From Thermomonas fusca DSM 15424 (GTDB taxonomy: Bacteria > Pseudomonadota > Gammaproteobacteria > Xanthomonadales > Xanthomonadaceae), in NCBI RefSeq assembly GCF_000423885.1, contig NZ_AUIV01000011.1:1-64000 (forward strand): a stretch of 64,000 bases of DNA. Direction: 5' to 3'. The position numbers and the translations under genes were made by a program. Under the pieces are notes generated by a model that saw only the letters and a program-made list of their open reading frames with translations, did not search any database and was not told the origin of the DNA. Below are positions 1 to 8,393 of this stretch, in pieces (position 1 is the stretch's first letter; every line of letters begins with the position of its first letter).

Positions 1-315
1 CTGGCGGTCTACGTGATGAAGGAACAACTCAAGGCACTCTGGTCGGCACCCACCGCCTGGGCCTGGAGGCGCGCCTGGACGCAATGGCTGCGCCACGCCC
101 GGGAAAGCGGCATCCCGGCATTGATGCACTTCGCCAAATGCCTGCGCCCCTACTGGCGCGGCATCCTCAGCCGAGTCCGCTGGCCGATGCACACCGGCCT
201 CGTCGAAGGCATCAACAACCGCATCAAGGTCATCAAGCGCATCGCTTACGGCTACCGCGATGACGACTACTTCTTCCTCAAGATCCGGGCCGCCTTCCCC
301 GGAGTTGGGAGATGA
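1..315 (+). CDS. ISL3-family transposase, C-terminal part (5' end outside window)
   Basis: The last 104 residues of a DDE transposase. The frame is open to the left edge, so the start lies outside the window. The block VEGINNRIKVIKR followed by an aromatic-rich GYR segment matches the end of the ISL3 catalytic domain, where the glutamate of VEG is the third acidic residue of the DDE triad. Translation stops at 313-315. I could not define the right terminal inverted repeat, because the terminator of the next, converging gene begins only four bases after the stop. Whether the element is intact cannot be judged from this piece. Confidence 0.85.
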   Translation: MAVYVMKEQLKALWSAPTAWAWRRAWTQWLRHARESGIPALMHFAKCLRPYWRGILSRVRWPMHTGLVEGINNRIKVIKRIAYGYRDDDYFFLKIRAAFPGVGR

Positions 316-318
316 ACC

Positions 319-343
319 AAAAAAAGGGCGGCCGAAGCCGCCC
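319..343 (-). terminator. Rho-independent terminator of the FAS1 gene
   Basis: Stem GGGCGGC (326-332) and GCCGCCC (337-343) around a CGAA loop. Seven A residues at 319-325 read as a U-tract on the minus strand. It lies 25 bases past the stop of the FAS1 gene. Confidence 0.8.
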
Positions 344-367
344 GGGGATTGCCGGTGGAAGCCAGGA

Positions 368-925
368 TTACTGCGGCATCAGCACGCTGTCGATCACGTG
401 CACGACGCCGTTGCGCTGGTGCAGGTCGGCTGCGACCACGCGCGCGCTGCTGCCCTTGGCGTCGGTCAGCACGATGCCGCCCTTGCCGTCGGCGCGCGCG
501 GTTAGGGTGCCGCCCTGCAGGGTTGCGAGGGTGGCGCTGCCGCCGTTGGCCTGGATCTGTTTCGCCAGTGCGGCGGCATCCACGCTGCCGGCCACCACGT
601 GGTAGGTCAGCACGCCGGCCAGCGCGGACTTGGCCTCCGGCTGCAGCAGGCCTTCCACCGCGCCGGCGGGCAGCTTGTCGAAGGCGTCGTTGGTGGGCGC
701 GAACACGGTGAACGGACCGGCGCCCTGCAACGTACCGACCAGGTCGGCGGCCTTCACCGCGGCCACCAGGGTGCTCAGGCTGGGGGTGGCAACGGCGGCG
801 GCCACGATATCCGTGCTGGCCTTCGCATCATCGCTGGCGACGACGGGCGAGACGGCACGGCCGGGGGCGCTGCAGAGGGCCAGCGCCAGCGCGCCGGCAA
901 CGGCAAAAGGCAGGGTCGACTTCAT
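368..925 (-). CDS. Secreted fasciclin (FAS1) domain protein
   Basis: A 185-residue exported protein. Residues 1-24 form a signal peptide (basic start, Leu/Ala core). Residues about 38-183 form a single FAS1 domain with both family motifs: TVFAPTNDAFDKLP near residue 92 (H1) and GVVHVIDSVLMP at the C-terminus (H2). FAS1 domains mediate cell-surface or matrix adhesion; single-domain bacterial versions are secreted and their ligands are usually unknown. A GGAG ribosome site lies 9 bases before the ATG. The gene is monocistronic, with its own terminator at 319-343, and is divergent from the EF-hand gene at 1218. Confidence 0.9.
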   Translation of the reverse strand: MKSTLPFAVAGALALALCSAPGRAVSPVVASDDAKASTDIVAAAVATPSLSTLVAAVKAADLVGTLQGAGPFTVFAPTNDAFDKLPAGAVEGLLQPEAKSALAGVLTYHVVAGSVDAAALAKQIQANGGSATLATLQGGTLTARADGKGGIVLTDAKGSSARVVAADLHQRNGVVHVIDSVLMPQ

Positions 926-1217
926 CGGGGTTCTCCAGGGAGTGGGGGATGCAGGCCGCAGGCCGCAGGCGCGGATGCGTTGCAGGGCCTGATACGCGCA
1001 GTGCCCACGGATGGATGCAGCAGGCGGTGCAACGGCCGCAAACCGGTGTGATGGCGCGCTTAGCGCGCTTTCGGCCGGTTTGGGTTAAGCCGCTGTCGAC
1101 GTTCATCTTGCATCGCCGGAGGGATTCAGCGTGCCTGTGTAGGGTTGGCATGTCCGTCGCGCCAGGCGCTTCGGCATTGATCCGTTTTGATCCCCCGCAA
1201 AACAAGAGGACTGCATC

Positions 1218-1736
1218 ATGACCAAGCACAACAAGACCAATCTGCTGTTCCCGCTCGCCGCCGCGTTCGCGCTGGCCTCGCCCGCCGTGTTCGCCCAGAG
1301 CCACGGCGCCGGTGCGCACGTCAACGCCAACGCGTCGGCACGCGTGCCCACGCAGATGCCGGCGCAGGCTTCGGCCGGCATGGAGATGCGCGCCGAGCCG
1401 CAGCAGAAGGCGACGCCGGCGGTGCCGGCCACGCCTGCCACCCCGGCGGTGCCGGCGTCGAAATCCGATGACGGCAAGGCCACGCCTGCCGAGCCGGCAA
1501 CCCCGGCCACCCCCGCCGAGCCTGCGGCCAATACCGACGGCAAGCAGACCAAGAAGGATTGGAGCGCGCTGGACACCGACGGCAACGGCAGCCTCAGCGT
1601 CGCCGAAGCCGCGTCGCTGGAGAGCCTGGCCAAGGTCTTCGCGCAGGCCGACACCGACGCCAACGGCGAGCTGACCGGTGAGGAATACAAGGTTTGGTGG
1701 TCGGCCAACGGCGGCGGCAAGGCCGACAAGCACTGA
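1218..1736 (+). CDS. Secreted EF-hand protein with Ala/Pro/Thr-rich linker
   Basis: A 172-residue exported protein: signal peptide 1-27 (ending VFAQ), then a low-complexity Ala-Thr-Pro/Glu-Pro segment at about 65-105, then two EF-hand loops. The loops are D119-E130 (DTDGNGSLSVAE) and D145-E156 (DTDANGELTGEE). Both have the canonical 12-residue calcium ligand pattern, so calcium binding in the periplasm or outside the cell is likely. The Pro-rich region looks like an extended spacer and may be unstable in length because the DNA is repetitive. AGAGGA lies 8 bases before the ATG and a strong terminator follows at 1802. Its partner or target is unknown. Confidence 0.85.
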   Translation: MTKHNKTNLLFPLAAAFALASPAVFAQSHGAGAHVNANASARVPTQMPAQASAGMEMRAEPQQKATPAVPATPATPAVPASKSDDGKATPAEPATPATPAEPAANTDGKQTKKDWSALDTDGNGSLSVAEAASLESLAKVFAQADTDANGELTGEEYKVWWSANGGGKADKH

Positions 1737-1801
1737 GTCGGGCGGCGGCTGTCTGGTGTTGCATGGCGCAGGGAAGCGCCGGATGGCTGCCGGTAAAGCA
1801 G

Positions 1802-1841
1802 CGGAGTGGATCGGGATGGCCCGGTCCGCTCCGTTTTTTTT
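1802..1841 (+). terminator. Rho-independent terminator of the EF-hand gene
   Basis: Arms CGGAGTGGATCGGG (1802-1815) and CCCGGTCCGCTCCG (1820-1833) pair over 14 positions, two of them G-U, followed by eight T residues at 1834-1841. Confidence 0.9.
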
Positions 1842-1941
1842 GTTCCGTGTGGACGTTCCGAGTGGGCTATCGCCCGCCGCATAACAGACGCCCCGGCCAG
1901 CACGTGACCGGGGCGCCCGCCCCCGTTCCACGCCGGGTTGT

Positions 1942-2514
1942 TCAGTCCTCGCGCGGCAGCACGGTGAGCACGCGCTGCACGAAGACCGCGTATTCCTGCA
2001 TGTACTTGCGCAGGAAGTCGGCGGTGCCCTGGTTGCTGACGTTGCCGTCGTCGTCGATCAGGTCGGGGGTGAACTGGATGTAGGCTTCCATGGTGTTCAT
2101 CAGCGGCGAGTTGCAGAAGCACAGCACGCCACGCAGGTGCTGCTGCGCCACCGCGGTGCCGATCGAGCCGGGCGAGGTGCCCACTACGCCGGAGGGCTTG
2201 CGGCTGAAGGAATTCTGGCCCCACGGGCGGCTGGCCCAGTCGATGGCGTTCTTCAGCGCGCCGGGGATCGAACGGTTGTATTCCGGAGTCACGAACAACA
2301 CCGCGTCCACCTCGGCAATCGCCTGCTTGAAGCGGCGCGCCACCTCGGGGTAATCGGCGTCGTAGTCGTAGCTGTACAACGGCAGCTCGCCGATGGCGAT
2401 CTCCTGCAGCGCCAGTTCCGGCGGCGCCAGCTTGACCAGCGCCTTCGACAGCTTGCGGTTGATCGAGCCCTTGGCCAGGCTGCCTACCATGTAACCGACC
2501 TTGTACGTTTTCAT
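1942..2514 (-). CDS. NADPH-dependent FMN reductase family protein
   Basis: A 190-residue flavodoxin-like protein of the NADPH-dependent FMN reductase/quinone reductase family (ChrR/YieF type). The N-terminal GYMVGSLAKGSINRKL is the FMN phosphate-binding region, and TPEYNRSIPGALKNAIDW is the diagnostic central motif. Members transfer electrons from NAD(P)H to FMN, quinones or metal oxyanions; the substrate here is not determined. I start at the ATG at 2514 rather than 2544, because GGAG lies about 9 bases upstream and the family begins with this strand. It stands between convergent and co-oriented unrelated genes. Confidence 0.88.
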   Translation of the reverse strand: MKTYKVGYMVGSLAKGSINRKLSKALVKLAPPELALQEIAIGELPLYSYDYDADYPEVARRFKQAIAEVDAVLFVTPEYNRSIPGALKNAIDWASRPWGQNSFSRKPSGVVGTSPGSIGTAVAQQHLRGVLCFCNSPLMNTMEAYIQFTPDLIDDDGNVSNQGTADFLRKYMQEYAVFVQRVLTVLPRED

Positions 2515-2609
2515 CGCACGACTCCAACGGGACGGAATGCCCACGTTGGCATGCGATTGGTTACGTTCCGGTCAGGAACCGGCGTGATGCGGCGCTGCCC
2601 CGATCGCGC

Positions 2610-3629
2610 TCAGTGCGCGCCGAAGAACCCCGCGAACGCCGCCACGGTGCGGTCGATGTCGTCGTCGTCCACGTCCAGGTGGGTGACCAGCCGCAGGGTC
2701 GGCAGGTAGCCGATACTGATGCGGATGCCGGCCTCGCGCAGGTGGGCGTCGAGCGCGCGCAGGCGTTCGGCCGGCACGTCGATGAAGACCATGTTGGTGT
2801 GCTGGCCGAGCAGGCGGATGCCGTCGATGGCGCGCAGCGCTGCGGCCAGCCGCGCCGCGCGGGCGTGGTCGTCGGCAAGCCGCGCGATGTTGTGGTCCAG
2901 CGCGTGCAGGCAGGCTGCGGCCAGCATGCCGGCCTGGCGCCAGCCGCCGCCGCAGACCTTGCGCCAGCGCCGCGCCTTGTCGATCAGCGCCTGCGAGCCG
3001 ACCAGCACCGAGCCGACCGGCGCGCCCAGCCCTTTCGACAGGCACACCGACACGCTGTCGAAATGCCGCGCGATCTCCCGCGCCGGTACATCGCAGGCGA
3101 CCGCGGCATTGAACAGGCGCGCGCCGTCGAGGTGATAACCCAGGCCATTCGCGCGCGCCAGCTCGCCGGCTTCGCGCAGGTAGTCCAGCGGCAGGGTGCG
3201 GCCGTGCCAGGTGTTTTCCAGCGCCAGCAGGCGGGTGCGGGCGAAGTGCGGATCCACCGGCTTGATCACCGCCGCCACCTGCGCCAGCGGCAGGCTGCCG
3301 TCCTCGTCCTGCACGATGGGCTGCGGCTGGATCGAACCCAGCACCGCCGCGCCGCCGCCTTCGAACTTGTAGGTGTGCGCGTCCATGCCGACGATGTATT
3401 CGTCGCCGCGCTCGCAATGCGCCAGCAGCGCCAGCAGGTTCGACTGGGTGCCGCTGGGCACGAACAGCCCGGCCTCGAACCCCAGCTCGTCGGCCAGCCG
3501 CCGCTGCAGGGTGTTGACCGTCGGATCTTCGCCGTACACGTCGTCGCCCACCGGCGCCGCGTACATCGCATCGCGCATCGCTTCGCCGGGTTGGGTCACC
3601 GTGTCGCTGCGCAGATCGATCACCTTCAT
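2610..3629 (-). CDS. ltaE: Low-specificity L-threonine aldolase
   Basis: A 339-residue PLP enzyme that cleaves L-threonine and L-allo-threonine to glycine and acetaldehyde. It begins with the family hallmark [15 protein letters not shown] at 168-171 holds the PLP pyridine-contacting aspartate, and the Schiff-base lysine is K199 in [12 protein letters not shown]. Two ATGs are possible: 3635 abuts the AAGGA box, while 3629 sits 6 bases from it, so 3629 is preferred. The long intergenic region upstream (3630-4230) carries other signals, described separately. Confidence 0.92.
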   Translation of the reverse strand: MKVIDLRSDTVTQPGEAMRDAMYAAPVGDDVYGEDPTVNTLQRRLADELGFEAGLFVPSGTQSNLLALLAHCERGDEYIVGMDAHTYKFEGGGAAVLGSIQPQPIVQDEDGSLPLAQVAAVIKPVDPHFARTRLLALENTWHGRTLPLDYLREAGELARANGLGYHLDGARLFNAAVACDVPAREIARHFDSVSVCLSKGLGAPVGSVLVGSQALIDKARRWRKVCGGGWRQAGMLAAACLHALDHNIARLADDHARAARLAAALRAIDGIRLLGQHTNMVFIDVPAERLRALDAHLREAGIRISIGYLPTLRLVTHLDVDDDDIDRTVAAFAGFFGAH

Positions 3630-3659
3630 TTCCATTCCTTCAGCACTTGGTTGGCAGGG

Positions 3660-3937
3660 GGTACAGGCGCGCGATCGCCGCCGGCACCCGTGCATCGTAG
3701 AAGCAAAAACCCGCGGGCGTCGCCGCTCGCTAGACCGGTTCTCCGGCGGCGTGGTTAAGCCCGCGTCGAGATTCAGGTTTCGCCGCGGCAGGTGTTCAGA
3801 CCGCGTCGGTAAGGTGGGCCTGCGGCTGCGGACACGAGGGTTCGCACAGGCGATACGGAAACAAGAAACCGCACGCAAGGACGCGTCGACAGGACGTGGT
3901 TGTGGCACGAAGGGCGGCGCAAGCCGCCCTTCGTTTT
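3660..3937 (+). ncRNA. Candidate small RNA divergent from ltaE
   Basis: No reading frame here looks coding, yet a strong rho-independent terminator for the plus strand sits at 3908-3937 with no plus-strand gene upstream (ltaE runs the other way). A transcript ending here would therefore be non-coding. The 3' part has two A-x-GGA boxes at about 3886-3903, one in the loop of a small ACGC/GCGT hairpin, which resembles RsmA/CsrA targets. The 5' end is not defined by any clear promoter, so the left boundary is a guess. Confidence 0.35.
3908..3937 (+). terminator. Orphan rho-independent terminator
   Basis: Perfect 11-bp stem CGAAGGGCGGC / GCCGCCCTTCG with a GCAA loop, followed by TTTTGTT. It serves plus-strand transcription although no plus-strand protein gene precedes it. 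Confidence 0.8.
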
Positions 3938-3995
3938 GTTGCGCTGGTGATTTGCAGCGATCGCGATGCGCGACACCCGATGGGCGTTTTTCGAA

Positions 3996-4074
3996 GGCCA
4001 GCCAAGCAGCGGCGACCTCGCAAGTCGCTCCCCGATACTCGCTTTGTTGCGAGGCCGCCGCTGCCCGGCTGGCC
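3996..4074. repeat. Large inverted repeat, 28-base arms
   Basis: Left arm 3996-4023 pairs with right arm 4047-4074 at 26 of 28 positions, with a 23-base loop. It consists of stacked stems GGCCAGCC/GGCTGGCC, GCAGCGGCG/CGCCGCTGC and CCTCGCAA/TTGCGAGG. It lies in a 600-base region without a protein gene and has no T-tract, so it is not a typical terminator. Confidence 0.75.
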
Positions 4075-4230
4075 GCGTGTTGGTTTCGCTTCGGTGGGCA
4101 CAAGATTCGCGGCTTGATTGCAAGCGTGATGCATCAGACATCACCGGCGCGCGGAACCATTCGCATCCGCTCGATGCGGCCTGCGCGCGGCGTAAAATCA
4201 CGCGCTCTGTCCGCTATCGAACGACGCCCC

Positions 4231-4569
4231 ATGACCACGCTGCCGCCCTGCCCGAAGTGCAACTCCGAATACAGCTACCAGGACGGTGCGCAGCTGGTGT
4301 GCCCGGAATGCGGGCATGAGTGGGTGCCGGGCGAGGCCGATGCCGGCGACGAGGCCAAGGTGATCAAGGATGCGGTGGGCAATGTGCTGGCCGATGGCGA
4401 TACCGTCACCGTCATCAAGGACCTGAAGGTGAAGGGTTCGTCGTTGGTGGTGAAGGTGGGTACCAAGGTGCGCAACATCCGTCTGGTCGATGGCGACCAC
4501 GACATCGACTGCAAGATCGACGGCATCGGCCAGATGGGCCTGAAGTCGGAGTTCGTGAAGAAGGCCTGA
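4231..4569 (+). CDS. YjdM/PhnA-like zinc-ribbon protein
   Basis: A 112-residue protein of the YjdM (PhnA, alkylphosphonate-associated) family. The N-terminal zinc ribbon has C7, C10, C24 and C27, and the C-terminal PhnA domain has the conserved segments [14 protein letters not shown] and [20 protein letters not shown]. The family is widespread and its biochemical role is unresolved; the old name does not imply phosphonate breakdown, and no phn genes are near. Length is typical. The ATG at 4231 starts exactly at the conserved N-terminus. Confidence 0.9.
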   Translation: MTTLPPCPKCNSEYSYQDGAQLVCPECGHEWVPGEADAGDEAKVIKDAVGNVLADGDTVTVIKDLKVKGSSLVVKVGTKVRNIRLVDGDHDIDCKIDGIGQMGLKSEFVKKA

Positions 4570-4685
4570 GCCGGCGCCGCCGGTTTGATCTGGGTCAGCC
4601 GCGGCGGGATTCGCCGTCCGCGTGGGTTCACCGCGCCGGATAATCGGTACCGGAAAGGTACTGATTAAGCCCGAGGCGAATCCAG

Positions 4686-5096
4686 ATGGACATCCAGCGC
4701 TACTACCACGACCACGCGCAGATCTTCCGCCAGATCGACACCCTGCGTGAACTCTCGCGCGCCGGCGTGCGCGAGAACGCGGTGCGGATCAGCGAGATCA
4801 TCACCGGCACCGCCAGCCACATCAAATTCCACCTGGCAGCGGAGGACCGCGTGCTGTATCCCGCGCTGTCGCGTTCCGGTGATGCGCAGGTGGCGGCGAT
4901 GAGTGCGCGCTACCGCGGCGAGATGCAGGGCATCGCCAGCGTGTTCGCCGCGTTCGTGACGCAGTGGCGGGTGCCGTCGCGGCTGGTGGCGGACCCGGAC
5001 GGCTTCCGCCGCGATGCCAACACCGTGCTGCGCGCGCTGTTCGACCGCCTGCAGCGCGAAAGCGTCGAGCTGTATCCGGCCGCCGAAGCGGTCTGA
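4686..5096 (+). CDS. Hemerythrin HHE-domain protein
   Basis: A 136-residue helical protein of the hemerythrin/HHE superfamily. Candidate di-iron ligands visible are H8/H10 in the first helix, H45, H49 and E53 in the second (SHIKFHLAAED), and a late glutamate/histidine-poor helix. Such proteins bind oxygen, sense redox state or handle iron. The fourth-helix histidine of classical hemerythrin is not obvious, so metal occupancy is uncertain. It stands alone between the PhnA-like gene and a GGDEF remnant. Confidence 0.75.
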   Translation: MDIQRYYHDHAQIFRQIDTLRELSRAGVRENAVRISEIITGTASHIKFHLAAEDRVLYPALSRSGDAQVAAMSARYRGEMQGIASVFAAFVTQWRVPSRLVADPDGFRRDANTVLRALFDRLQRESVELYPAAEAV

Positions 5097-5105
5097 GTGC
5101 GGGCT

Positions 5106-5420
5106 TCAGCGCGCGGCGACGCGGTTGCGTCCGGCGTGCTTGGCCGCGTACAGGGCGAGATCGGCCCGCTGCAGCAGGCTGGCCTTGTCGTCGCCTGGCT
5201 GGCGCTGGGCCACGCCGATGCTGATGGCGGCGCGCAGGCTGTCCGCCACCCGCACCAATACCTCGTCGCCAACGCCGCGGCCGTGGCTGTCGTTGTTCGA
5301 CTTGAAGTGATCGATATCCGCCAATGCCACGCCCGACGGCGCGTCGCATCGCATCGCATCGCGATGCCGGACGATCGGGCTGCGCCAGCCTCGCCAGCGC
5401 CACCACTGCGGTCAAGCCGC
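5106..5420 (-). pseudogene. Diguanylate cyclase (GGDEF domain) remnant
   Basis: The minus strand encodes ALADIDHFKSNNDSHG, the start of a GGDEF domain, then GDEVLVRVADSLRAA. It then jumps straight to ISIGVAQRQPGDD and ADLALYAAKHAGRNRV, the end of the domain. The roughly 35-40 residues that should carry the GGDEF/GGEEF active-site loop are missing. Upstream of about 5354 the homology continues in another frame across a short CGCAT microsatellite (about 5340-5358). Deletion plus frameshift mean it cannot make c-di-GMP; it is best read as a decaying gene. The left limit is the stop at 5106; the right limit is approximate. Confidence 0.75.
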
Positions 5421-5425
5421 GCTCC

Positions 5426-5941
5426 TTACACCACCAGCGCGGCCTGCAGCGGCGCACCGCCCCAGCGTGCGCGTCCGCCCAGTGCGGCGATCTCCATCAT
5501 CACGCTGGCGCCGACGATCTCGGCCTGCAGCAGCAATGCCAGTTCGCGCGCCGCCAGCAGCGTGCCGCCGGTGGCCAGCACGTCGTCGACCAGCAGCACG
5601 CGCGCGCCCGGCGCCACCGCGCCGGCCTGCACCTGCAGCGTGTCCTGCCCGTATTCCAGCGCATAGCTGGCCTCCAGCACCGGGCCGGGCAATTTGCCCG
5701 GCTTGCGCAGCGGCACCAGCCCGGTGCCAAGGGCGCGCGCGAGCGGCGCGCCGAACAGGAAGCCGCGTGACTCGATCGCCATCACCGCGTCGATGGGCAC
5801 GTCGCGCCACGGTGCGGCCAGCGCGTCGATGACCGCGGCGAAGGCATCGGCATCGGCCAGCATCGGCATGATGTCCTTGAACAGCACGCCGGGGCGGGGG
5901 AAGTCGCGGATGTCGCGGATCAGGCGGGGCCAGTCGGTCAT
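5426..5941 (-). CDS. apt: Adenine phosphoribosyltransferase
   Basis: A 171-residue purine-salvage enzyme converting adenine and PRPP to AMP. It starts with the family N-terminus IRDFPRPGVLFKDIMPML, has the ESRGFLFG segment at 57-64, and carries the PRPP-binding loop VLLVDDVLATGGT at 115-127. Length matches the family (170-185). It is divergent from the HAD gene at 6007 with a 65-base intergenic region. Confidence 0.95.
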   Translation of the reverse strand: MTDWPRLIRDIRDFPRPGVLFKDIMPMLADADAFAAVIDALAAPWRDVPIDAVMAIESRGFLFGAPLARALGTGLVPLRKPGKLPGPVLEASYALEYGQDTLQVQAGAVAPGARVLLVDDVLATGGTLLAARELALLLQAEIVGASVMMEIAALGGRARWGGAPLQAALVV

Positions 5942-6006
5942 GGCGTGGTTGCGGAAACGGGAGGTTCGTCATTCTGCATGCCGGGGCGGGCCCGTAGAAT
6001 GCGGCG

Positions 6007-6738
6007 ATGGAAAATGCATCCCGCGGCGGCATCGCCCTGGTCGGTTTCGATGCCGATGACACCCTCTGGCGCAGCCAGGATTATTTCGACGAAGCGCAGG
6101 TGCGGTTCGAGCGGATCATCTCCCGCCACGTCGACCTGGCCGACCTCGGCCGGCGCTTGTACGAATACGAGGCGCGCAACATCGCCTTCTTCGGCTATGG
6201 CGTGAAGGGCATGGCGCTGTCGATGGTGGAGGCCGCGGTGGACATCACCGGCGGGTGCATCCCGGGCGCCGACATCAAGCGCATCGTGCTGTTGGCCAAG
6301 GAGCTGCTGCGGCATCCGGTGGAGTTGCTGGACGGCGTGCGCGAGGCGGTGGAAGCGGTGGCGGCGCGGCATCCGGTGGTACTGATCACCAAGGGCGATC
6401 TGTTCCACCAGGAAGCCAAGGTCCGGCAGTCGGGCCTGGCCGACCTGTTCCGGCGCATCGAGATCGTCAGCGAGAAGGATCCGGCCACCTATGCGCGGCT
6501 GCTGGAGGAATTCGAGGTGCCTGCGCGCCGCTTCCTGATGGTGGGCAACTCGCTGCGTTCGGACATTGCGCCGGTACTGGAGCTGGGCGGATGGGGCGTG
6601 CACGTGCCCTATCATCTGACCTGGATGCACGAAGCCGGTGCGCAGCCCCAGCAGGGGCGCGTGCGCATGCGTGAGGTCGCAGCCATCGACCAGCTGCTGC
6701 CGGCGGTGGAAGAGCTGCACGCGCTGGCCTCGGCGTGA
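6007..6738 (+). CDS. HAD-superfamily hydrolase
   Basis: A 243-residue HAD phosphatase-like protein. Motif I is GFDADDTLW with nucleophile D15 and acid/base D17. Motif II is VVLITKGD, and the late MVGNSLRSDIAPVLELG is motif III/IV. The alpha-helical insert after motif I indicates a type I (C1) cap. The substrate is unknown. A TAGAAT hexamer ends 6 bases before the ATG and may be its -10 box, which would leave a very short leader. The SDR gene follows 22 bases downstream, so the two may be cotranscribed. Confidence 0.85.
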   Translation: MENASRGGIALVGFDADDTLWRSQDYFDEAQVRFERIISRHVDLADLGRRLYEYEARNIAFFGYGVKGMALSMVEAAVDITGGCIPGADIKRIVLLAKELLRHPVELLDGVREAVEAVAARHPVVLITKGDLFHQEAKVRQSGLADLFRRIEIVSEKDPATYARLLEEFEVPARRFLMVGNSLRSDIAPVLELGGWGVHVPYHLTWMHEAGAQPQQGRVRMREVAAIDQLLPAVEELHALASA

Positions 6739-6760
6739 ACGGAACCAACGGAGTGGATGC

Positions 6761-7636
6761 ATGATCGATTTGAACGGCCGCACCGCCATCGTGACCGGGG
6801 CGGGGGGCGGCCTGGGCCGCGCGCACGCGCTGTTGCTGGCGCAGCGCGGGGCGAAGGTGGTGGTGAATGATCTTGGCGATGCTGCCGACGCGGTGGTGGA
6901 AGAAATCCGCGCCGCCGGCGGGCAGGCGCGCGCGGCCAAGTGTTCGGTGGTCGATGCCGAGGCTGTGCAGGCGATGGCCGATGCGGTGCTGGCCGACTGG
7001 GGCAGCATCGACATCCTGGTCAACAACGCCGGCATCCTGCGCGACAAGAGCTTCGCCAAGATGGAGTTGGCCGATTTCCGGCTGGTGCTGGAAGTGCACC
7101 TGATGGGCGCGGCCAATTGCACCAAGGCGGTGTGGAACGCGATGCGTGAACGCAACTACGGCCGCATCGTGATGACCACTTCGTGCAGCGGGTTGTACGG
7201 CAATTTCGGCCAGGCCAACTACGCCGCGGCCAAGATGGGGCTGGTGGGGATGATGCAGACGCTCGGCATCGAGGGCGCCAAGCACGACATCCGGGTCAAC
7301 TGCCTGGCGCCCACCGGCGCCACCCGGATGATGGAAGGCATCCTGCCGCCGGACCAGCTGGCCCAGTTCAAGCCGGAGCTGGTCAGTCCCGCGGTGCTGG
7401 CGCTGGTTGCGGAAAACGCGCCCAACCGCGCCATCCTCAGCGCCGGTGCCGGCGGTTTCGAGTTGGCCTACGTGGCCCTGACCCAAGGCATCCATCTGGG
7501 CGAAGCGGCCAGCGCGGAGGCGATCCTGGAGCACTGGGTGGAGCTGAGCAGCCGCGATGACGATTTCGTGCCGGCGCAGGGCTTCGACCAGGCCAGGCAT
7601 GAACTGCACAAGGCCGGGTTCGGCAGCGATTCCTGA
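6761..7636 (+). CDS. Short-chain dehydrogenase/reductase, multifunctional-enzyme type
   Basis: A 291-residue NAD(P)-dependent SDR. The Rossmann glycine motif TGAGGGLG is at 12-19, NNAG at 88-91, the catalytic serine around S141/S143, and YAAAK at 154-158. The sequence most resembles the 3-hydroxyacyl-CoA dehydrogenase part of peroxisomal multifunctional enzyme type 2, with a C-terminal extension past the usual 250 residues. A role in acyl-CoA oxidation or reduction is likely but the substrate is inferred. GGAG lies 8 bases before the ATG at 6761. Confidence 0.85.
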   Translation: MIDLNGRTAIVTGAGGGLGRAHALLLAQRGAKVVVNDLGDAADAVVEEIRAAGGQARAAKCSVVDAEAVQAMADAVLADWGSIDILVNNAGILRDKSFAKMELADFRLVLEVHLMGAANCTKAVWNAMRERNYGRIVMTTSCSGLYGNFGQANYAAAKMGLVGMMQTLGIEGAKHDIRVNCLAPTGATRMMEGILPPDQLAQFKPELVSPAVLALVAENAPNRAILSAGAGGFELAYVALTQGIHLGEAASAEAILEHWVELSSRDDDFVPAQGFDQARHELHKAGFGSDS

Positions 7637-7735
7637 ACGGCGCCAGCCTGCACAGGCGCGTTTTCATAACGCGTTCACCGCCACGGTAGACACTGGAACC
7701 ACGCCGGCACGACCGGCATCGCAAAGGAGCTTCCC

Positions 7736-8356
7736 ATGCGCCGCATCCGCCTGATGTCCTCGCTCACCCTGGCCGCCGCGCTTGCAGCAGGTGCGGGCAG
7801 CGTGAGCGCACAGACCCTCAGCCTGAACTGGAATCCGCGCAGCGGCGATGTCTGGGTGGATACCCAACTGGCGGACATCAACCGCTACGGTTACAGCTAT
7901 CGCGATCCCTTCATCGACGAGATGGTGCGCTACCACGGCGCGCCGCGTGATCTCGTGACCGATCTGCTGGTCAACCGCCGCTGGGCGCCGGGCGATGTCT
8001 ACTACGCCTGCACCATCGCCCAGATCATCAACCGGCCGTGCCGCTACGTCGCCGACGAGTGGCAGGCCAATCGCGGCCAGGGCTGGGGCGTGGTGGCCAA
8101 GCGGTTGGGCATCAAACCGGGTTCGGCGGAATTCCACCGGCTGAAGCGCGGCTTCGTGCCGACCTATGACCGCTGGTCGCGCCCGATCTCCCTGGACGAC
8201 GACCTGCGCCGCGCCTATCCGAACCGTGGCAAGGGTCATGGCAACAAGCCGGGCAAGATGCACAACGGCGCGAGCAACCATGACCGCGGCAATGGTCACG
8301 GAAATGGCAAGGGTAATAACGGCAAGGGCAACGGCAAGGGCCGCGACCACCACTAA
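7736..8356 (+). CDS. Secreted protein of unknown function with Gly/Asn/His/Lys-rich tail
   Basis: A 206-residue exported protein. The signal peptide is 1-26 (ending SVSA). A conserved-looking middle, about 30-160, contains two Cys, YYACTIAQIINRPCRY and several Trp/Arg positions. Residues about 163-206 are a disordered tail built from Gly, Lys, Asn, His and Asp. The fold is not recognised. The His/Asp-rich tail could bind metal or nucleic acid, but that is speculation. AAGGAG lies 8 bases before the ATG. The gene converges on prpF, and a nested palindromic repeat sits between their 3' ends. Confidence 0.7.
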   Translation: MRRIRLMSSLTLAAALAAGAGSVSAQTLSLNWNPRSGDVWVDTQLADINRYGYSYRDPFIDEMVRYHGAPRDLVTDLLVNRRWAPGDVYYACTIAQIINRPCRYVADEWQANRGQGWGVVAKRLGIKPGSAEFHRLKRGFVPTYDRWSRPISLDDDLRRAYPNRGKGHGNKPGKMHNGASNHDRGNGHGNGKGNNGKGNGKGRDHH

Positions 8357-8393
8357 AGCCCCCCGGCGAGCGCCGTTGCGTTGAGTCGCGTGC

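Noticed and set aside
5340..5358. CGCAT microsatellite as a phase-variation switch
   Set aside because: It lies in a gene already inactivated by a large deletion, so slippage there could not restore function.
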